DNA of 64,000 bases, taken from the NCBI GenBank assembly GCA_009760855.2, contig WPIO01000004.1:13897501-13961500 (forward strand), written 5' to 3'. Made by a program: the position numbers and the translations under genes. Shown one piece after another: positions 39,901-48,996 of this stretch. A model generated the notes under the pieces. That model made no database searches. It saw nothing but the letters and a program-made list of their open reading frames with translations, and was not told the origin of the DNA. Numbering within the stretch: position 1 is the first letter of the stretch; every line of letters starts with the position of its first letter. This stretch comes from Cristatella mucedo. Its lineage: Eukaryota; Bryozoa; Phylactolaemata; Cristatellidae.

Positions 39901-42459
39901 TGGCTGGTAACACGTACTCGAGACTGTTTACAGGCGGGCAGTCGCCAATAGATTTCTACAGCATTTCGGATGTTACACTAACCGAACTTCGGGCGGCGCT
40001 GCGATTAGCCACAGCCTGTGCCCAACGCCAGGATTACTGGCAAGCTATGATTGGATAGCGGGCTGGAATTCGAATATCCAGTTTATAAACGGACTGCGAG
40101 AGATGGAGCAATTTCTGCGGCGACCCTTCAGGAAGCCATTGATGGTGATGTAAATTCTGAGAAGCCAGCGCACGAACTAATAATTTCGTCTCGGATAGCT
40201 CCAGAAATTTCCAAAAATTACCGAACAGCGCAGCAATTCTACGAAGCTGAAGGGTCGTAGGGCATGCTGCACAGCAAATAAAGCATTAGAAACAAAGACT
40301 GGCCTCGCACGACATGCCGTCCCGTACCCATCGAATTCCGGCGGCGAAATTATGGAGTCAATTAATTATGCCCGCTTGAAAGTAACTGACCTAGTAATCA
40401 GTGTAAGTATGCCTACCGGTATGCGATCCGTGTTATTTCGTGACTTAGCCTCTGAAGATCGGATCAAATCAGGGAGCGAATATTAGAAAGGAAGAAATTC
40501 AGGCTCAGACTCAGGAAATGCGCCGCAAAATGCGAGTAGGCCGCGAGGTACCACAGTTCGATAGCGTTGCGTAAAGCGGCGACGTTGAATGTCGCACGCA
40601 GCTTGAGTGCATGTTTCCACGAGAGGCAGAGTTCAGTGCTAATAAAGGAGGAGAGGATTCAGCCCAAAGTCTGTGTAAGTACCGCGAGTCGCGTGGTTAA
40701 GAGGTGCAAGAATGCACGCGCGCTACCGCAAGTGCTCTCTGGGCCTTGAGTGAGGCTCCAAAATCCAGCAGCGGACGCCAGCCATCTGCTAGCGGCATCT
40801 CCTGGCCCGAGTTCGAGGCCGGTGAGTCGAGAAATGGCGGCGCTTCGAGAAATTACAGCCCACTCGTTCTTGGTAAGAATGTAGTTTCGCACACGGAGCA
40901 GAAGCATCTCGACGGAACGGAGTGTCCAGAAGCACTTGGCCAAACTAACCAAACTCGATTGTGTGAAAGATCTACGCCTTATCTGCAATATCTCAAGATG
41001 CTTGGACGAAGACTGGAGGTGTGCAATTGAGAAAACAGACACAACGTACTCATTTTTCTCATAAGCATGCATATACAGGTATATGTATATGTACAGTTAT
41101 TCAGGTTTGCTTATACATTTTATATAATCCAGGCTGCCTCAGGATGCTGATATAGGCACAGCGGAAGCGCTACCATTTTTCTTATGATATGCTGCTTAAC
41201 CGGCAACCAGATTTAAATAGCACTAGCTATCCAAAGATTGATCGCGGTTAAACCACCGTCTTCACCTCCGTCATGGCAAGCGCTTGCGTGCAAGTGAGAG
41301 AGTGAGAGATAGAGAAACAGTCTGGCCCAGCGGTCTCTAGTGATTATTTCTAGGGGCTAGAAAACAGCCAAAAATTATTCTTCGAACAAACTGAAAAAAT
41401 TCAATTCGCGATAGTGGTTTTTCTGAAAAGTTAAAGTAGAGCAAAGCATATTGAAAGAAATGCGCTCTCTACTCACGAAACAAATTCGCAGTTGCTGCGT
41501 TACTACCTCGACACACATGTATATTCTAGATTATTTATATTTACAAACGCATGCTCAAGATTGCTTATTATTTTTAGATTTTTCTCAGATTTATTGATTG
41601 TCTCGTACAATTTCTTAGCTTGTTTCCTAGGATATAATACCAAAGCTGCTCAAAAAGGGAAATAAGAGGTCTGATCATTCTTTCGTTGAAAATTATCGTG
41701 GCGCATGAAAGCTATCGGTATTTGTAGCGGATGATCGCATTTCGCATCATCGGCCAAATTAATGAACTTTGAATTAATTATGGTAATTAATTAAATTCCA
41801 TGCAGCCAACAAATTCTTTTGCTTACGCAATACAGAGCAAGCACCAAGGGATTTTGCGTAAATAATCTGGGGTATTCCCACTGTAAAAAACGAAAACAAT
41901 TACATGGCTATTTTATTTTCTTATTTTATAATTTTTGAGTGACTTTTTTGGCTAACCTTCATTTCCCGCACCGCAGGCTAACAACTCCCTTAAAGCTTAA
42001 TGCTAAAATACCTCCGAGATTTCGTGCCAATTTGCTGAAAGTACAGCTACCACGGTCTCGGTCAACATAAGTCTGCTATAAAGTCCATTCTGTTTTCTTG
42101 AATTTCAATAGTAGCCGTCGAACTCAAGCGCTTCACTGCTGCCATGCTTCGCATCGTGCGTGTATAAATATCTTTCTAATAAGCGAGTAAGTAAATAAGT
42201 GCGTGAACGCAGTGGAGAAAAATGTGCTGTGTCCAAGATTCAAGCAAGCTACGACGCTGAGATTGTGTGGTTTGCACACGAGTGCCTCCTAGAGCAACGA
42301 CAATGGACCTACCTCTTAATGGACCCACTATCCGACCGGCAGCACAAGCGTTTTTTCTTGACGCAGACACGTCTACTAGAGTGTGGGTATCAATGACAAC
42401 TGGCTTTGTCTGCGCCTTACTTATCGGCTTAATTTTCACCGTTGTTATTTTCCGAAAAG
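24923..42459 (+). CDS. Receptor gene A: three-domain Ig-superfamily membrane protein (exon series)
   Basis: This is a multi-exon gene. Supported exons: 24923-25068 (signal core, start of domain 1), 32646-32925 (rest of domain 1), 33113-33278 and 34575-34683 (domain 2), 34736-34946 and 38216-38358 (domain 3), possibly 39166-39294 (stalk), and one ending at 42459 (transmembrane). It predicts a type I surface protein with about 400 residues visible. Each element has a counterpart in gene B with the same splice phase, the best evidence that the model is right. Ig domains 2 and 3 have the Cys-Trp-(YTC) pattern. The first exon and tail are incomplete. The exon 33113-33278 has a length that breaks the frame compared with gene B, so this may be a pseudogene or contain an assembly error. 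Ligand and pathway are unknown. Adhesion or recognition at the cell surface is inferred from the domain layout only. Confidence 0.7.
25070..26228. other. Intron of gene A, no other supported feature
   Basis: One open block at 25,359-25,498 has plausible splice borders but the wrong phase to follow the preceding exon (see rejected items). The rest is AT-rich intron sequence. Confidence 0.5.
26229..26312 (+). mobile_element. Solo LINE 3' tail in gene A intron
   Basis: It reads AAAATGCCTAGAAAGAGATT and GTTCTCTGAGGGCGCTATAT with an ATT-rich end. This is only the last about 80 bases of the main LINE. Confidence 0.8.
26880..27835 (+). mobile_element. 5'-truncated LINE (CR1/L2-like), best preserved copy
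   Basis: The 3' part of ORF2 is open for 256 codons (26883-27653). In order: LGVMFQSDLSFDDHISS, KLVHAFVTSRLDFCNSLLAG, a VQNSAA..VC block, CHITPLLADLYWLPVKQRID, LAPAYLSDLLPHQAKHRTTR and YAPKAWNSLPTCVRTSPDLT. A 3' UTR and the tail AAAGCGCCTAGAAAGAGATT ... GAGAGCGCTTTATC with an ATTATT end follow. The endonuclease and catalytic RT core are absent, so it is immobile. It lies in the long intron between the two domain-1 exons of gene A. Confidence 0.92.
27840..28565. other. Intron of gene A; possible SINE remnant
   Basis: A stretch near 28,290-28,350 (GGATGCGGTCTCGGGTTGAA) resembles the B-box part of family I SINEs but lacks the rest. Otherwise nothing is recognised. Confidence 0.35.
28569..28632. 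repeat. (GACA)n microsatellite
   Basis: About fifteen tandem GACA units. Confidence 0.95.
29085..29235 (-). mobile_element. LINE C-terminal fragment, minus strand, joined to a SINE
   Basis: The reverse strand reads RRLQLVQYFAARLVCRKLCN and then YHITPLLTNLRWLSIKQHK. The block GCGCTTATGTTGCTCACGAA is duplicated at about 29,080-29,120. A plus-strand SINE starts directly at its 5' end. Confidence 0.75.
29236..29388 (+). repeat. tRNA-derived SINE, family I (diverged)
   Basis: It has GGTTAAGGTGCTTGCACTCA, the B-box-like GTTTGAGTCGTGCGGC and the 3' block GAGGCTATTCAGCC. Order and spacing fit family I although the sequence is diverged. Confidence 0.55.
29940..30240 (-). mobile_element. Degraded LINE RT-core fragment, minus strand
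   Basis: DNA similarity to 1-300 is clear: CCACGGATGACTGCTGTCCG corresponds to the segment near 25-50, and GTGCAGTGCAGTGCCAGTGA to that near 95-115. It is the same part of the reverse transcriptase, old and broken. Confidence 0.7.
30860..30930 (-). mobile_element. Solo LINE 3' tail, minus strand (diverged)
   Basis: The plus strand reads TTTGCATAGCACCCCAAGAG, AACTTAATCCTTATCCAGGC, ACTATACAT, i.e. the inverted tail hairpin region. Confidence 0.55.
31537..32372 (-). mobile_element. 5'-truncated LINE (CR1/L2-like), minus strand
   Basis: The reverse strand is open for 161 codons (32259-31774): FVTSRLDFCNSLLTGLPACA, VQNSAARLVCRERRSCHITP, SMAPAYLSDILPHQAKHRTT and TFKRNLKTHLFRTAFSGSL. The 3' UTR and the inverted tail at 31,556-31,615 complete it. 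It is well conserved compared with the copy at 26.9 kb. Confidence 0.92.
32646..32925 (+). CDS. Gene A exon: main part of domain 1
   Basis: Acceptor AGTAATTTCTATTTAG, donor GTACAT, phase 0 to 1 (280 bp). It begins YFVKYIENCPD, continues GSGEMCLTIVNARLIWRVNN and C-SSFRLIAG, and ends SDEASVTIYG. Gene B's exon 56392-56668 has the same borders and aligns throughout (GYRDKC, GHGQLTLVIVST, VVNC, ASETLLSIYG). Two cysteines are conserved, but the classical D-x-G-x-Y-x-C of Ig domains is missing. The SW...Y.V.Y arrangement is reminiscent of fibronectin type III, so the fold class is uncertain. Confidence 0.75.
33113..33278 (+). CDS. Gene A exon: first half of Ig domain 2 (frame problem)
   Basis: Acceptor GCGCGAGCTTTGCAG, donor GTAAGC. 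The split codon gives DPPRIADPTYRLVSAVDSEE, then LLFACEASGVPPPIVYW, a textbook strand B-C region of an I-set or C2-set domain with Cys and Trp. The exon is 166 bp; gene B's is 170 bp. After the Trp the frame that fits the next exon changes: the end in the gene-B-like frame reads LVPSGTYSFV. So the copy has a net frame shift just after the conserved Trp, or an alternative donor that I cannot see. Confidence 0.7.
33280..34570. other. Intron of gene A, nothing else seen
   Basis: AT-rich sequence with no repeat element or exon recognised. Several acceptor-like sites precede the next exon (for example TTCTTCTACAG near 34,547), all in the same phase. Confidence 0.5.
34575..34683 (+). CDS. Gene A exon: second half of Ig domain 2
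   Basis: Acceptor CTTGTTTTATTTAAG, donor GTAAGC, phase 0 to 1 (109 bp). It reads GRLPPILAQEANSGNYTCVA, SNAYGTASATIELAVR: the classic strand E-F-G pattern with SGNYTC and the G-strand. Gene B's exon is also 109 bp; I count 19 identical residues of 36. Upstream in-frame acceptors could extend the exon by 18-27 bases. Confidence 0.85.
34736..34946 (+). CDS. Gene A exon: first half of Ig domain 3, GC donor
   Basis: It contains ETGTNASLECTGD and RITEAWWEHKRRR: first Cys, then Trp. The donor is TTCAG|GCAAGC, a GC-AG site, phase 2; the homologous gene B exon uses the same kind of donor. The start is less sure. The acceptor ending at 34735 fits phase 1 but has a weak pyrimidine tract and gives an N-terminal extension of about 30 residues absent from gene B. 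Confidence 0.65.
34950..35520. other. Intron of gene A, nothing seen
   Basis: AT-rich, no element recognised. Confidence 0.5.
35525..35612 (+). mobile_element. Solo LINE 3' tail in gene A intron
   Basis: It reads AAATGTAAAGTACCTAGAAA, GAGATTGAGTTCTCTATAG and an (ATT)n end. Confidence 0.8.
35615..36055. other. Intron of gene A, nothing recognised
   Basis: A 78-codon open frame at 35,624-35,860 has no recognised motif and no matching splice phase. Confidence 0.35.
36058..36478. repeat. Long interrupted (GA)n repeat with a partial duplication
   Basis: About 420 bases of GA with AAAG, GTGA and TGAGTG interruptions. The block GAGACACACAC...GACGGAGACACAGAGAG occurs twice (about 36,270 and 36,368), showing a segmental duplication inside the array. 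Confidence 0.95.
36834..36912. repeat. (TA)n-(TACA)n-(GT)n microsatellite
   Basis: A TA run, TACACATATATACATATTTA, then about 17 GT units. Confidence 0.95.
36915..38210. other. Intron of gene A, nothing recognised
   Basis: Short open frames only; no domain, no element. Confidence 0.45.
38216..38358 (+). CDS. Gene A exon: second half of Ig domain 3
   Basis: Strong acceptor TTTCCTGAATTTCAG, donor GTGAGT, phase 2 to 1 (143 bp). It reads ISHNWKKTGFVMSIKLIFKI, then DNSNNVENYTCNFRSSR and SLSATIQVAG. The YTC and the G-strand complete domain 3. The one-base entry joins exactly with the GC-donor exon and gives an open frame. The gene B counterpart is at 60286-60442. Confidence 0.8.
39166..39294 (+). 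CDS. Candidate gene A stalk exon
   Basis: This 129-bp block has an acceptor (GGTTCATGATAG) and a donor (GTAGTT) and is open in phase 1-1, as needed between domain 3 and the transmembrane exon. It reads ASFAGLPPNTISENLICEKP and ends ILHVANG. No counterpart was found in gene B. Splice signals are weak, so it may be an optional stalk exon or chance. Confidence 0.35.
39300..42240. other. Intron of gene A, unassigned
   Basis: Several short open frames (for example 40,051-40,260 and 40,704-41,030) carry no recognised motif. No transposable element is recognised. Confidence 0.4.
42285..42459 (+). CDS. Gene A exon: transmembrane segment
   Basis: A proline- and threonine-rich juxtamembrane part (PLNGPTIRPAAQAFFLDADT) is followed by the helix VSMTTGFVCALLIGLIFTVV and a basic stop-transfer FRKG. 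The donor GTCAGC is in phase 1, the same as gene B. The start is uncertain: acceptors ending near 42,262 or 42,284 both give phase 1, and an in-frame TGA lies directly upstream of the first. Confidence 0.65.
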
Positions 42460-42464
42460 GTCAG

Positions 42465-44345
42465 CTGACCTTGACACAATCACTAGCATGGAAATAGGAA
42501 GGTCGGTTGCCAATTGCACTGTTAAAACTTAAAATCCCGGATCGGCGGATTGCATGCCCGCGATTAGAAGCCGCGATTAGAAGCGAAGAATCAGCGCGAG
42601 AGAATCGCATCGATGCGAGATCGAGCAAGCAGGTTCATCAAGCGCTAAAAGTGTGCGTTAAAAGTCCACCGCCGACCGTCAGTCAATCGTATGCCATAGC
42701 AAACGTTTGATTAGATGGATGCACTCATGCCTCTGTTGCGCCGAATCTTAGCTCGCTCAAAGCTGGGAAAATCGTCGGCGCGCCGATAAGAGATTCTAGT
42801 TGACATAGAGGAGCACACAGCGGCATTTTCTCTTGAATCTGTCGCCGCTTCGCTACTCCTATTTCTGGCGCCTTAAAACCACATGCGACAGATGCGGAGT
42901 CTCAAAAAAGTTTGCTATTTTCCTCATGGCTTCGCGTAGTCGCTGGCGGACACGCATGCGCGACGGATGTGTCTACCGCTTTCTGCGACCTGCAGCCTCG
43001 TATTGCGTGCTCCCGGCAACAATTCAGGTTACTTCAATATGCGAAATTACCGAAACCACTGTGTGACAATCGCAGTTTTAGGTAGACAATAAATACTGCA
43101 GAAACTTATAAATAGGTAACCTAAATAAAATGGCTGTCATTAAAAAATACTGAATATTCGGAAAAAGATTCAGAGAATTAAAATTCAACATAACTCTCAC
43201 TTTTACCTGCGCATTTGAGGCATAACTCGTTACAGGAAGCCCTTAAAAACAAAATATACACATAGCGCAGGTAGCAGGAAACATATTCAAAGAAATGAAG
43301 GCGTCGCTTCCAGTAAAAAAAAGCGATTGTGCGAGGTCTTCGGGCAAGTCGCGCGCGACACCCCTGCTCATGCATAAGAAAAACTGCTCTTAGCCCCGAC
43401 GCTCCGTTCGCTACAAGACTCGGTCAGACTGATCCTTGAGGCGCCCCAATCATGCAAATGCCATGTCAACCGGTTTTTCTCACAGCCAACGAGCTAAGAA
43501 TAGAGTTAAGTGCACCAACCTTATTTTATCTTTCAGAAAGCAAGATAGCAGCAAACTAAAGCATTAATCATACGACTATCAAATTAATTTAAAGCAGCTA
43601 CGATTTCGGGGGAATCCAATTGTTTTTTACAACTTTTACAGATGCTGTCGATTGTTAAAAATGAATTAAGCACATAGCCTTCTGGGTGGACCTCGTAAAT
43701 CCATAGCAGTTTTCAAAGACGAGGTCTTAAGAATTCTTCAGATTTTCTGTAACTATTGCCAACTTGCGGAATTGCGTTGCTAGTTTACGGGTCCAGACGA
43801 CAAAAAACTCAAGACTACCTAAATTCACTGACTTTTTCCCTAGGATGAAAGCAAACCTTGACATTAAAGTTATCAGCCTGTCTCTCGAGTATTATGAGAC
43901 AAACTATTCTGAGATTTTGCAGCCCTTTAAGACAATGCTCCATAGCTGCATGGCGATTGATGGACCTTTATTTTTATCTACCCGCACTTGAAACGATCAT
44001 TTTGGTAGTAAGTGTCGAACCTCTGGAAAGCTGAGACGCAAGTCAAGCAGCAGCAGCAGCTGGTGATGACACATGGCGTCGTCCCCTGCCACAGCGCTTC
44101 CCGTATTCGCGCGCCGCGAGTCTGGAGCATGGGCCGCGAAGGAAAGTCAATTCAAAAGAGAAGCGATTCTAACCCTCTTTACATCGTCTGCCTCGGGTAC
44201 TGTGCACAAAGCGTTGAGACGCCAATTTGCGCGAAAATGTAAAACGCGTCATAATAATGCACTTAGAGAAAGGCGGCTGACCGAGTGTACCATTTCACAG
44301 CTTCTCTTCTGCTGCTATTGTACACATTTCTACGCTATCACTACT
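42465..44345. other. Downstream part of gene A, unassigned
   Basis: Open frames at 42,833-43,066 and 43,764-43,991 have no recognised domain. No kinase, ITAM or ITIM module is seen. Confidence 0.4.
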
Positions 44346-44350
44346 TTCAG

Positions 44351-44391
44351 GACAAATAAAGAAAGCGGAGGCATCGGAACTACATCGACAG
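44351..44391 (+). CDS. Candidate gene A cytoplasmic exon 1
   Basis: A strong acceptor (TCACTACTTTCAG) and donor GTGCGT border 41 bases, phase 1 to 0. Joined to the transmembrane exon it gives RK-G-QIKKAEASELHRQ, a charged tail. Read through, it stays open to a TAA near 44,455 (VRDLYRVTPILASIQDCRLKR would overstate a splice, so only the short form is called). No homologue in gene B. Confidence 0.35.
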
Positions 44392-44867
44392 GTGCGTGAC
44401 CTCTATCGTGTGACCCCTATTTTAGCCAGCATTCAAGACTGTCGGCTCAAGCGATAAGATGAGCATACATCATTGAGCGAGGCTTCGTTTCAGGGTAGTG
44501 GTGGCGGCAGTTCCACAAGGTAGGCTTCTTTTTTTGGTAAAGCGCGTGTAAGCATCGTAAAGGTAACCGTAGGATTGACAGAATAATTGGAAAAAACAAG
44601 CGTCCATGTATGAATGCAATCGAGCGGCATGAGGATGCTCCCGCCCTCTACCGGCTTATGAAGATGGCGACCTAGATACTGCAGCAACCCGCCAAATGGT
44701 TTTAGTTTGCAGGAACTTCGCGAATACGGATAGCCGCCCCGCAATTCGACGGTCCTGAAACTTCATTCTGTATTTGCGCACCGCAGTTTGCCAATTTGGT
44801 GCCTCATGCCCACCGCCGTTGAATAACATTGGGGCGGGGGTCGCATTCACGCCTTAGGAAGTGCATA

Positions 44868-44936
44868 CACGTACATACACTACATACGCGCATGCGTGCA
44901 TACACGTGCATGCACGCATGCACGTACATACACGTA
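44868..44936. repeat. Alternating purine-pyrimidine tract (CA/TG with CACGTG, GCATGC)
   Basis: Repeats of ACATACACGTGCATGC-type units; palindromic cores could form Z-DNA or cruciforms. Confidence 0.85.
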
Positions 44937-45787
44937 AGTCGTAGGAAGCACATGAAGATCGAAGATCGAAGTCTAAAAGGAATTTATTAGAGCAGCAAGC
45001 TGAAAGGGCCGTCAAGGCGCAATCGCTGCTTAATAGCCGCATTAAAATTGACAGCGACTCCAATTTAAACTGTCTCCAGCTACTTTACGACAGACTCGAT
45101 TAGTCTCTGGTCTTCATGGTCCATACAAAAAGTCGCTTCCCAGACATCATCGTAAATCGTAGAATCCGTAGCATTATGCTTTAGAGTGATATGCTTCAGG
45201 GTAAGTTCCTAGGCGTACAATATAACAAAGCACGCTGCCTTTCCTACAGTATTCCTTAATGATTTCGAAGATAAGTTCACCTTATCGCATAAGAGTGCAT
45301 TTCCAGGCAGTTTTTATTTTCATGGTTCGGTCTCTTTGCTGAAATTTCTTTGTTTAGGTTGTGTTTGTGGCGCTGCTCAAATTGTGAGCAGCTGCAAAAG
45401 CTGTTTATCAGTGCTCTGCGTTGCCAGCGCGTTATTTTTCCTGGTGTGGCAAACGCGATTATTATTTTTAGAATATTCCAGAATAAACTATTTAATAATC
45501 TTATTTTTATTCTGATAATGACAGCATTACGAAGTAACGTCAAATATTATTTTTTTTAAAACGAGTCTCTAGATTTAAATTAACTTGGATAATAGATGTC
45601 AGAAGAAGAAGAACGGATCAAGTGTGGCTGCTGTGGCTCACCGATTTTGCCGCTTGTCTTCTCTGGCAGCTGAGAGATTTGGGTAGCGAATTTTTATTTT
45701 TAGCTCGGCTAAACACTTCAAGTCTCACGCACTTTCCTTTAGCTCTCCTTTTTGTTCTCTGGCCAAAGTGTTGCATGCCATTTTCAG

Positions 45788-45864
45788 ATCCAGCCGCAGC
45801 AGCCGTAGCCGCAACCGAAGCAGCAGCAGAGCTGGTCGAGAATAGAGGCCCTGGACCTTCAGAG
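45788..45864 (+). CDS. Candidate gene A cytoplasmic exon 2 (alternative)
   Basis: Acceptor GCATGCCATTTTCAG, donor GTGAGA, phase 1 to 0, like the candidate at 44,351. It reads DPAAAAVAATEAAAELVENR, then GPGPSE, an Ala/Glu-rich low-complexity tail. Because both candidates have the same phases, they could not be joined in series but could replace each other. Low-complexity composition weakens the case. Confidence 0.3.
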
Positions 45865-46078
45865 GTGAGACAGTAGCAGCAGACACTTCTGTTTATGTCG
45901 CACGTGAGTTTTGAATTGAGGCCAGCCGACTGATTGGAAAGTTCGCTCGACGCACCAAATGCGGAGCTCGCATTTGGTGCACCTGCACAGAGAGCCATTT
46001 CCACGCCGCCATCTTCACTCGCCGATCATGCCGAGGCAATAAAACGCGCGCTCCAGACGGGTCTTGCAGTTCTGAAGT

Positions 46079-47097
46079 TCATAGTTAATAACAATAATAA
46101 CAATAATAATAGTAATAACAACAATTATAACGCATTTGTCATAGTGCCCTCACAGAATTCAATCTCTTCTAGGCATTTTAAACTTGCTGCAAAGAAGCAT
46201 GATTAAATGGTTAGTTGTAGCATGCTCAACGGCAATAAGCATAACATGGTTAGAGTTGACATACACACGGTCAGCATGCAAATATGGTTAGTGGCAGCAT
46301 GCACTGTGTCAGCACGCATAAGCACTTGAAGGACGAATCACAGGGACCCACTAAACGCTGCGATAAGATGCGTTGGTGAGCCGTGATGGCACACTAAGTA
46401 AGGTGGTTGCTTTTCACGATCATGGTCCCGAGGTCGTGGGGTCAAATCCTGTGGTGGGCAATCCTTTATTGCCTCTGCAAGCAATGCTGATAGCCATAAA
46501 GGCTCTTCTGTCGCTATACAAAAGAAGCTGTTAAATCAGCTAGTTTTTAGTTTATTTTTAAATGTGGTCAAGTCAGGAGATGTCATGATGCAAGTCAGGA
46601 GTGAGCTCCAGGCTTCTGCAGCTTACGAACTATAGGCACGGTCTCCAAGAGATTTGAGGTTCATACGAGGTATGCTTGAACAACTAGATTCCGAAAAGCA
46701 GGTTGCACGATGCTTAGCCTGGTGGGGAGTAGGTCTGGTCGGTAGGCTGGAGCCATAGAATGAAAGGACCTAAAAGTGAGTGACAGAACCTTGAAGTCGA
46801 TGCGCTGCTTGACTGGGAGCCAGTGCAGGTCGGTGAGAAATGGTGTGATGTGGCAACTACGACGCTCACGACAAACAAACTTAGCTGCCGAGTTTTGCAC
46901 CAGCTGTGAGCACCTGAGTGCACAGGCTGGTAGACCAGCAAGCAGTGAGTTCCAGACGTCGAGACGTGATGTCACAAATGCATGGACCTATTTAGATGTG
47001 GTATCCCTGTCCAAACAAGCCCACATTTTAGCAATGCTATGTAACTGAAAGTAGGCAGACGTGACTGTGGAACTGATGCGGTCGTCTAGTGAAAGCT
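46079..47097 (-). mobile_element. LINE (CR1/L2-like), minus strand, interrupted by a SINE
   Basis: It starts with an (AAC/AAT)n tail and TTTGTCATAGTGCCCTCACA. The ORF2 C-terminus on the minus strand reads LDVWNSLLAGLPACALRCSQ, VQNSAAKFVCRERRSCHITP and SMAPAYRPDLLP. The 3' UTR is split by a plus-strand SINE at about 46,368-46,550. The copy has several breaks. Confidence 0.88.
46368..46552 (+). repeat. tRNA-derived SINE, family I, inserted in a LINE
   Basis: It shows an A-box-like TAAGGTGGTTGC, a B-box-like GGGGTCAAATCC, GGGCAATCCTTTATTGCC, GATAGCCATAAAGGC and the end TGTTAAATCAGCTAG. It interrupts the LINE 3' UTR between GATGCG and TTTTTAG, so it is younger than that LINE. Confidence 0.8.
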
Positions 47098-47099
47098 AA

Positions 47100-47990
47100 C
47101 TTCGAAATAGGACGCATGTATTTCGTGCAGATTCAACAGGACATGTGCTGGCTCCATTTACAACAGTCTGGCTGATAAAGCACGCCGGATTTTCAATAGC
47201 TTAAAACGCTTAAAGCCTGCCAGTGTTCGCTCGCTGTCAGGTATGCTGAAGATCTGCATTGCAACTCTTCGTGGCGTTTGACGCAAGCTAACGAGCAAGT
47301 CACGTGTCCGGGTCTCTTCTCTTACAAACGGGGTGTAGAGGCTTCCACTTCCTGCTAGAATTAGGACGCCGATAAAGCGATCGTAACGGTGCTGCTAGTC
47401 TCAGCCGAAACGTGACTATTTCGGTAAAGTTCCGAAGTTTGAAGCCGGAAAGGCCGCCAGTACTGACGGGAGCCAATGTCACGTGCCGGGCTTCGAACTG
47501 GAGCCGCGCTGATACCGGGCCACTGGCAGGAAATAGGGTCTTGGCTCACTGGCCAAGCGAATTGATGACATACCCGTGCTTGAATTTCGGCAGGTTCGTG
47601 GGAACCGCGAGAAAAGAGAGCAACAATGACCAACATTTCTAATCTCGGAGCACGACGCGAGTGTATTCACATATGTATGACTCATTCACTAACTCGTCAT
47701 AACCATAGTGACTAAGGGATTGCGATGCCTAAGTACAACAAGCCCAGGCATGCCCATGCGTCCTATTGGTGTCATGGTTACTCGATATCCGGCTCATCTA
47801 CGTAGCCATGCTCGACGCGCATGTAAGCCTGCCCCCACGAACCTCGCGCTCGGATCGATGCCGAGCGTGGATGCTTGCGCACAGAGGAAAGGTAGAGGTC
47901 ACTGTGGGCACGACAGTCTCGCTTGAATTAATCCAACTATTGTGCATTCTGTCAAGAGCCTTTTAGAAACTACTCTGAAATGCTTGCCTT
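47100..47990. other. Intergenic region, nothing recognised
   Basis: Short open frames on both strands with no recognised motif. Confidence 0.4.
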
Positions 47991-47996
47991 GCGACG

Positions 47997-48357
47997 ACAG
48001 CGTCAGCAGCAGCAGCAGCGGCAGCAGCAGCAGCAGCAGCAGCAGCAGCGGCAGCAGCAGCAGCAGCGGCAGCAGCGTCAGCAGCGGCAGCAGCGTCAGC
48101 GTCAGCAGCAGCAGCGTCAGCGTCAGCAGCAGCAGCGTCAGCGTCAGCAGCAGCAGCGTCAGCAGCAGCAGCGTCAGCAGCAGCAGCAGCGTCAGCAGCG
48201 TCAGCAGCAGCGTCAGCAGCAGCGTCAGCGTCAGCGTCAGCGTCAGCGTCAGCGTCAGCGTCAGCGTCAGCGTCAGCGTCAGCAGCAGCAGCGTCAGCAG
48301 CAGCAGCAGCAGCGTCAGAAGCAGCAGCAGCAGCGTCAGAAGCAGCAGCAGCAGCGA
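47997..48357. repeat. Compound CAG / GTCAGC / CAGCAGCAGCGT array
   Basis: About 360 bases built from GCAGCA runs, then mixed units, then about eleven GTCAGC hexamers and a second mixed part with CAGAAG. All six frames are nearly open because of the unit composition: Gln/Arg and Ser/Val on the plus strand, Ala/Asp and Leu/Thr on the minus. No splice signals clearly tie it to a gene. Confidence 0.95.
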
Positions 48358-48687
48358 TCCGCAATCGTGGCGATCGCCTGCTGCTGACGTGCCTTTCATC
48401 GGTAGACGGCAGGGCAGCTGTTGGAAATGGCTCATTAAATGTACGCTTCCAGCGTACATCATGCTCGGCAACACTCTTTGCATTGTAGGAAGTAAGTTTT
48501 AGAAGTAAGAAATACAGCGCAACAAGCTGATAATGGAGGGACTTCGAGACCCGTCGATCAATTCGTGGCTGGTATTTTACTTTCTAGCCTAACGCTTGAC
48601 TTTTCTAGTTAACCCCGCATAATGAGGCCAGATGAATTTTACTTCAATTATTGATTTATGTGCTCATCATCATCATTTGCTTTTAGG

Positions 48688-48835
48688 AATACGGTGTTTT
48701 GAATGTGACAAAGGCTTTAGCCAAAGCATCAACAAAGTTCACCCGAAGCCAATCTCAATTTTGTTGGTCAATTTTATCAATTGTGTTGAAAAAAATACAA
48801 CATCGCAATCTGGAAACAATGCCGTAAATGCTTGA
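48688..48835 (+). pseudogene. Possible C2H2 zinc-finger-like fragment
   Basis: After TCATTTGCTTTTAG the sequence reads IRCFECDKGFSQSINKVH, like the C-x2-C-x3-F-x5-x-H part of a C2H2 finger, but the second histidine and linker are not recognisable. It may be chance or a decayed finger exon. Confidence 0.25.
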
Positions 48836-48996
48836 ACTTGGTGCCCTATTACAATGACTGTGCTGAAGGAATTGCTAATGTAAATTAAAGTGGTATACAA
48901 TCATTTTATCAATATTGACAAAAATTAGCGCAATTCCTTAGCAGCTGCAGCTTTGATTCCTTTCAGGCGCTGCTGCTATTTTCACCAGTGCCTGCC

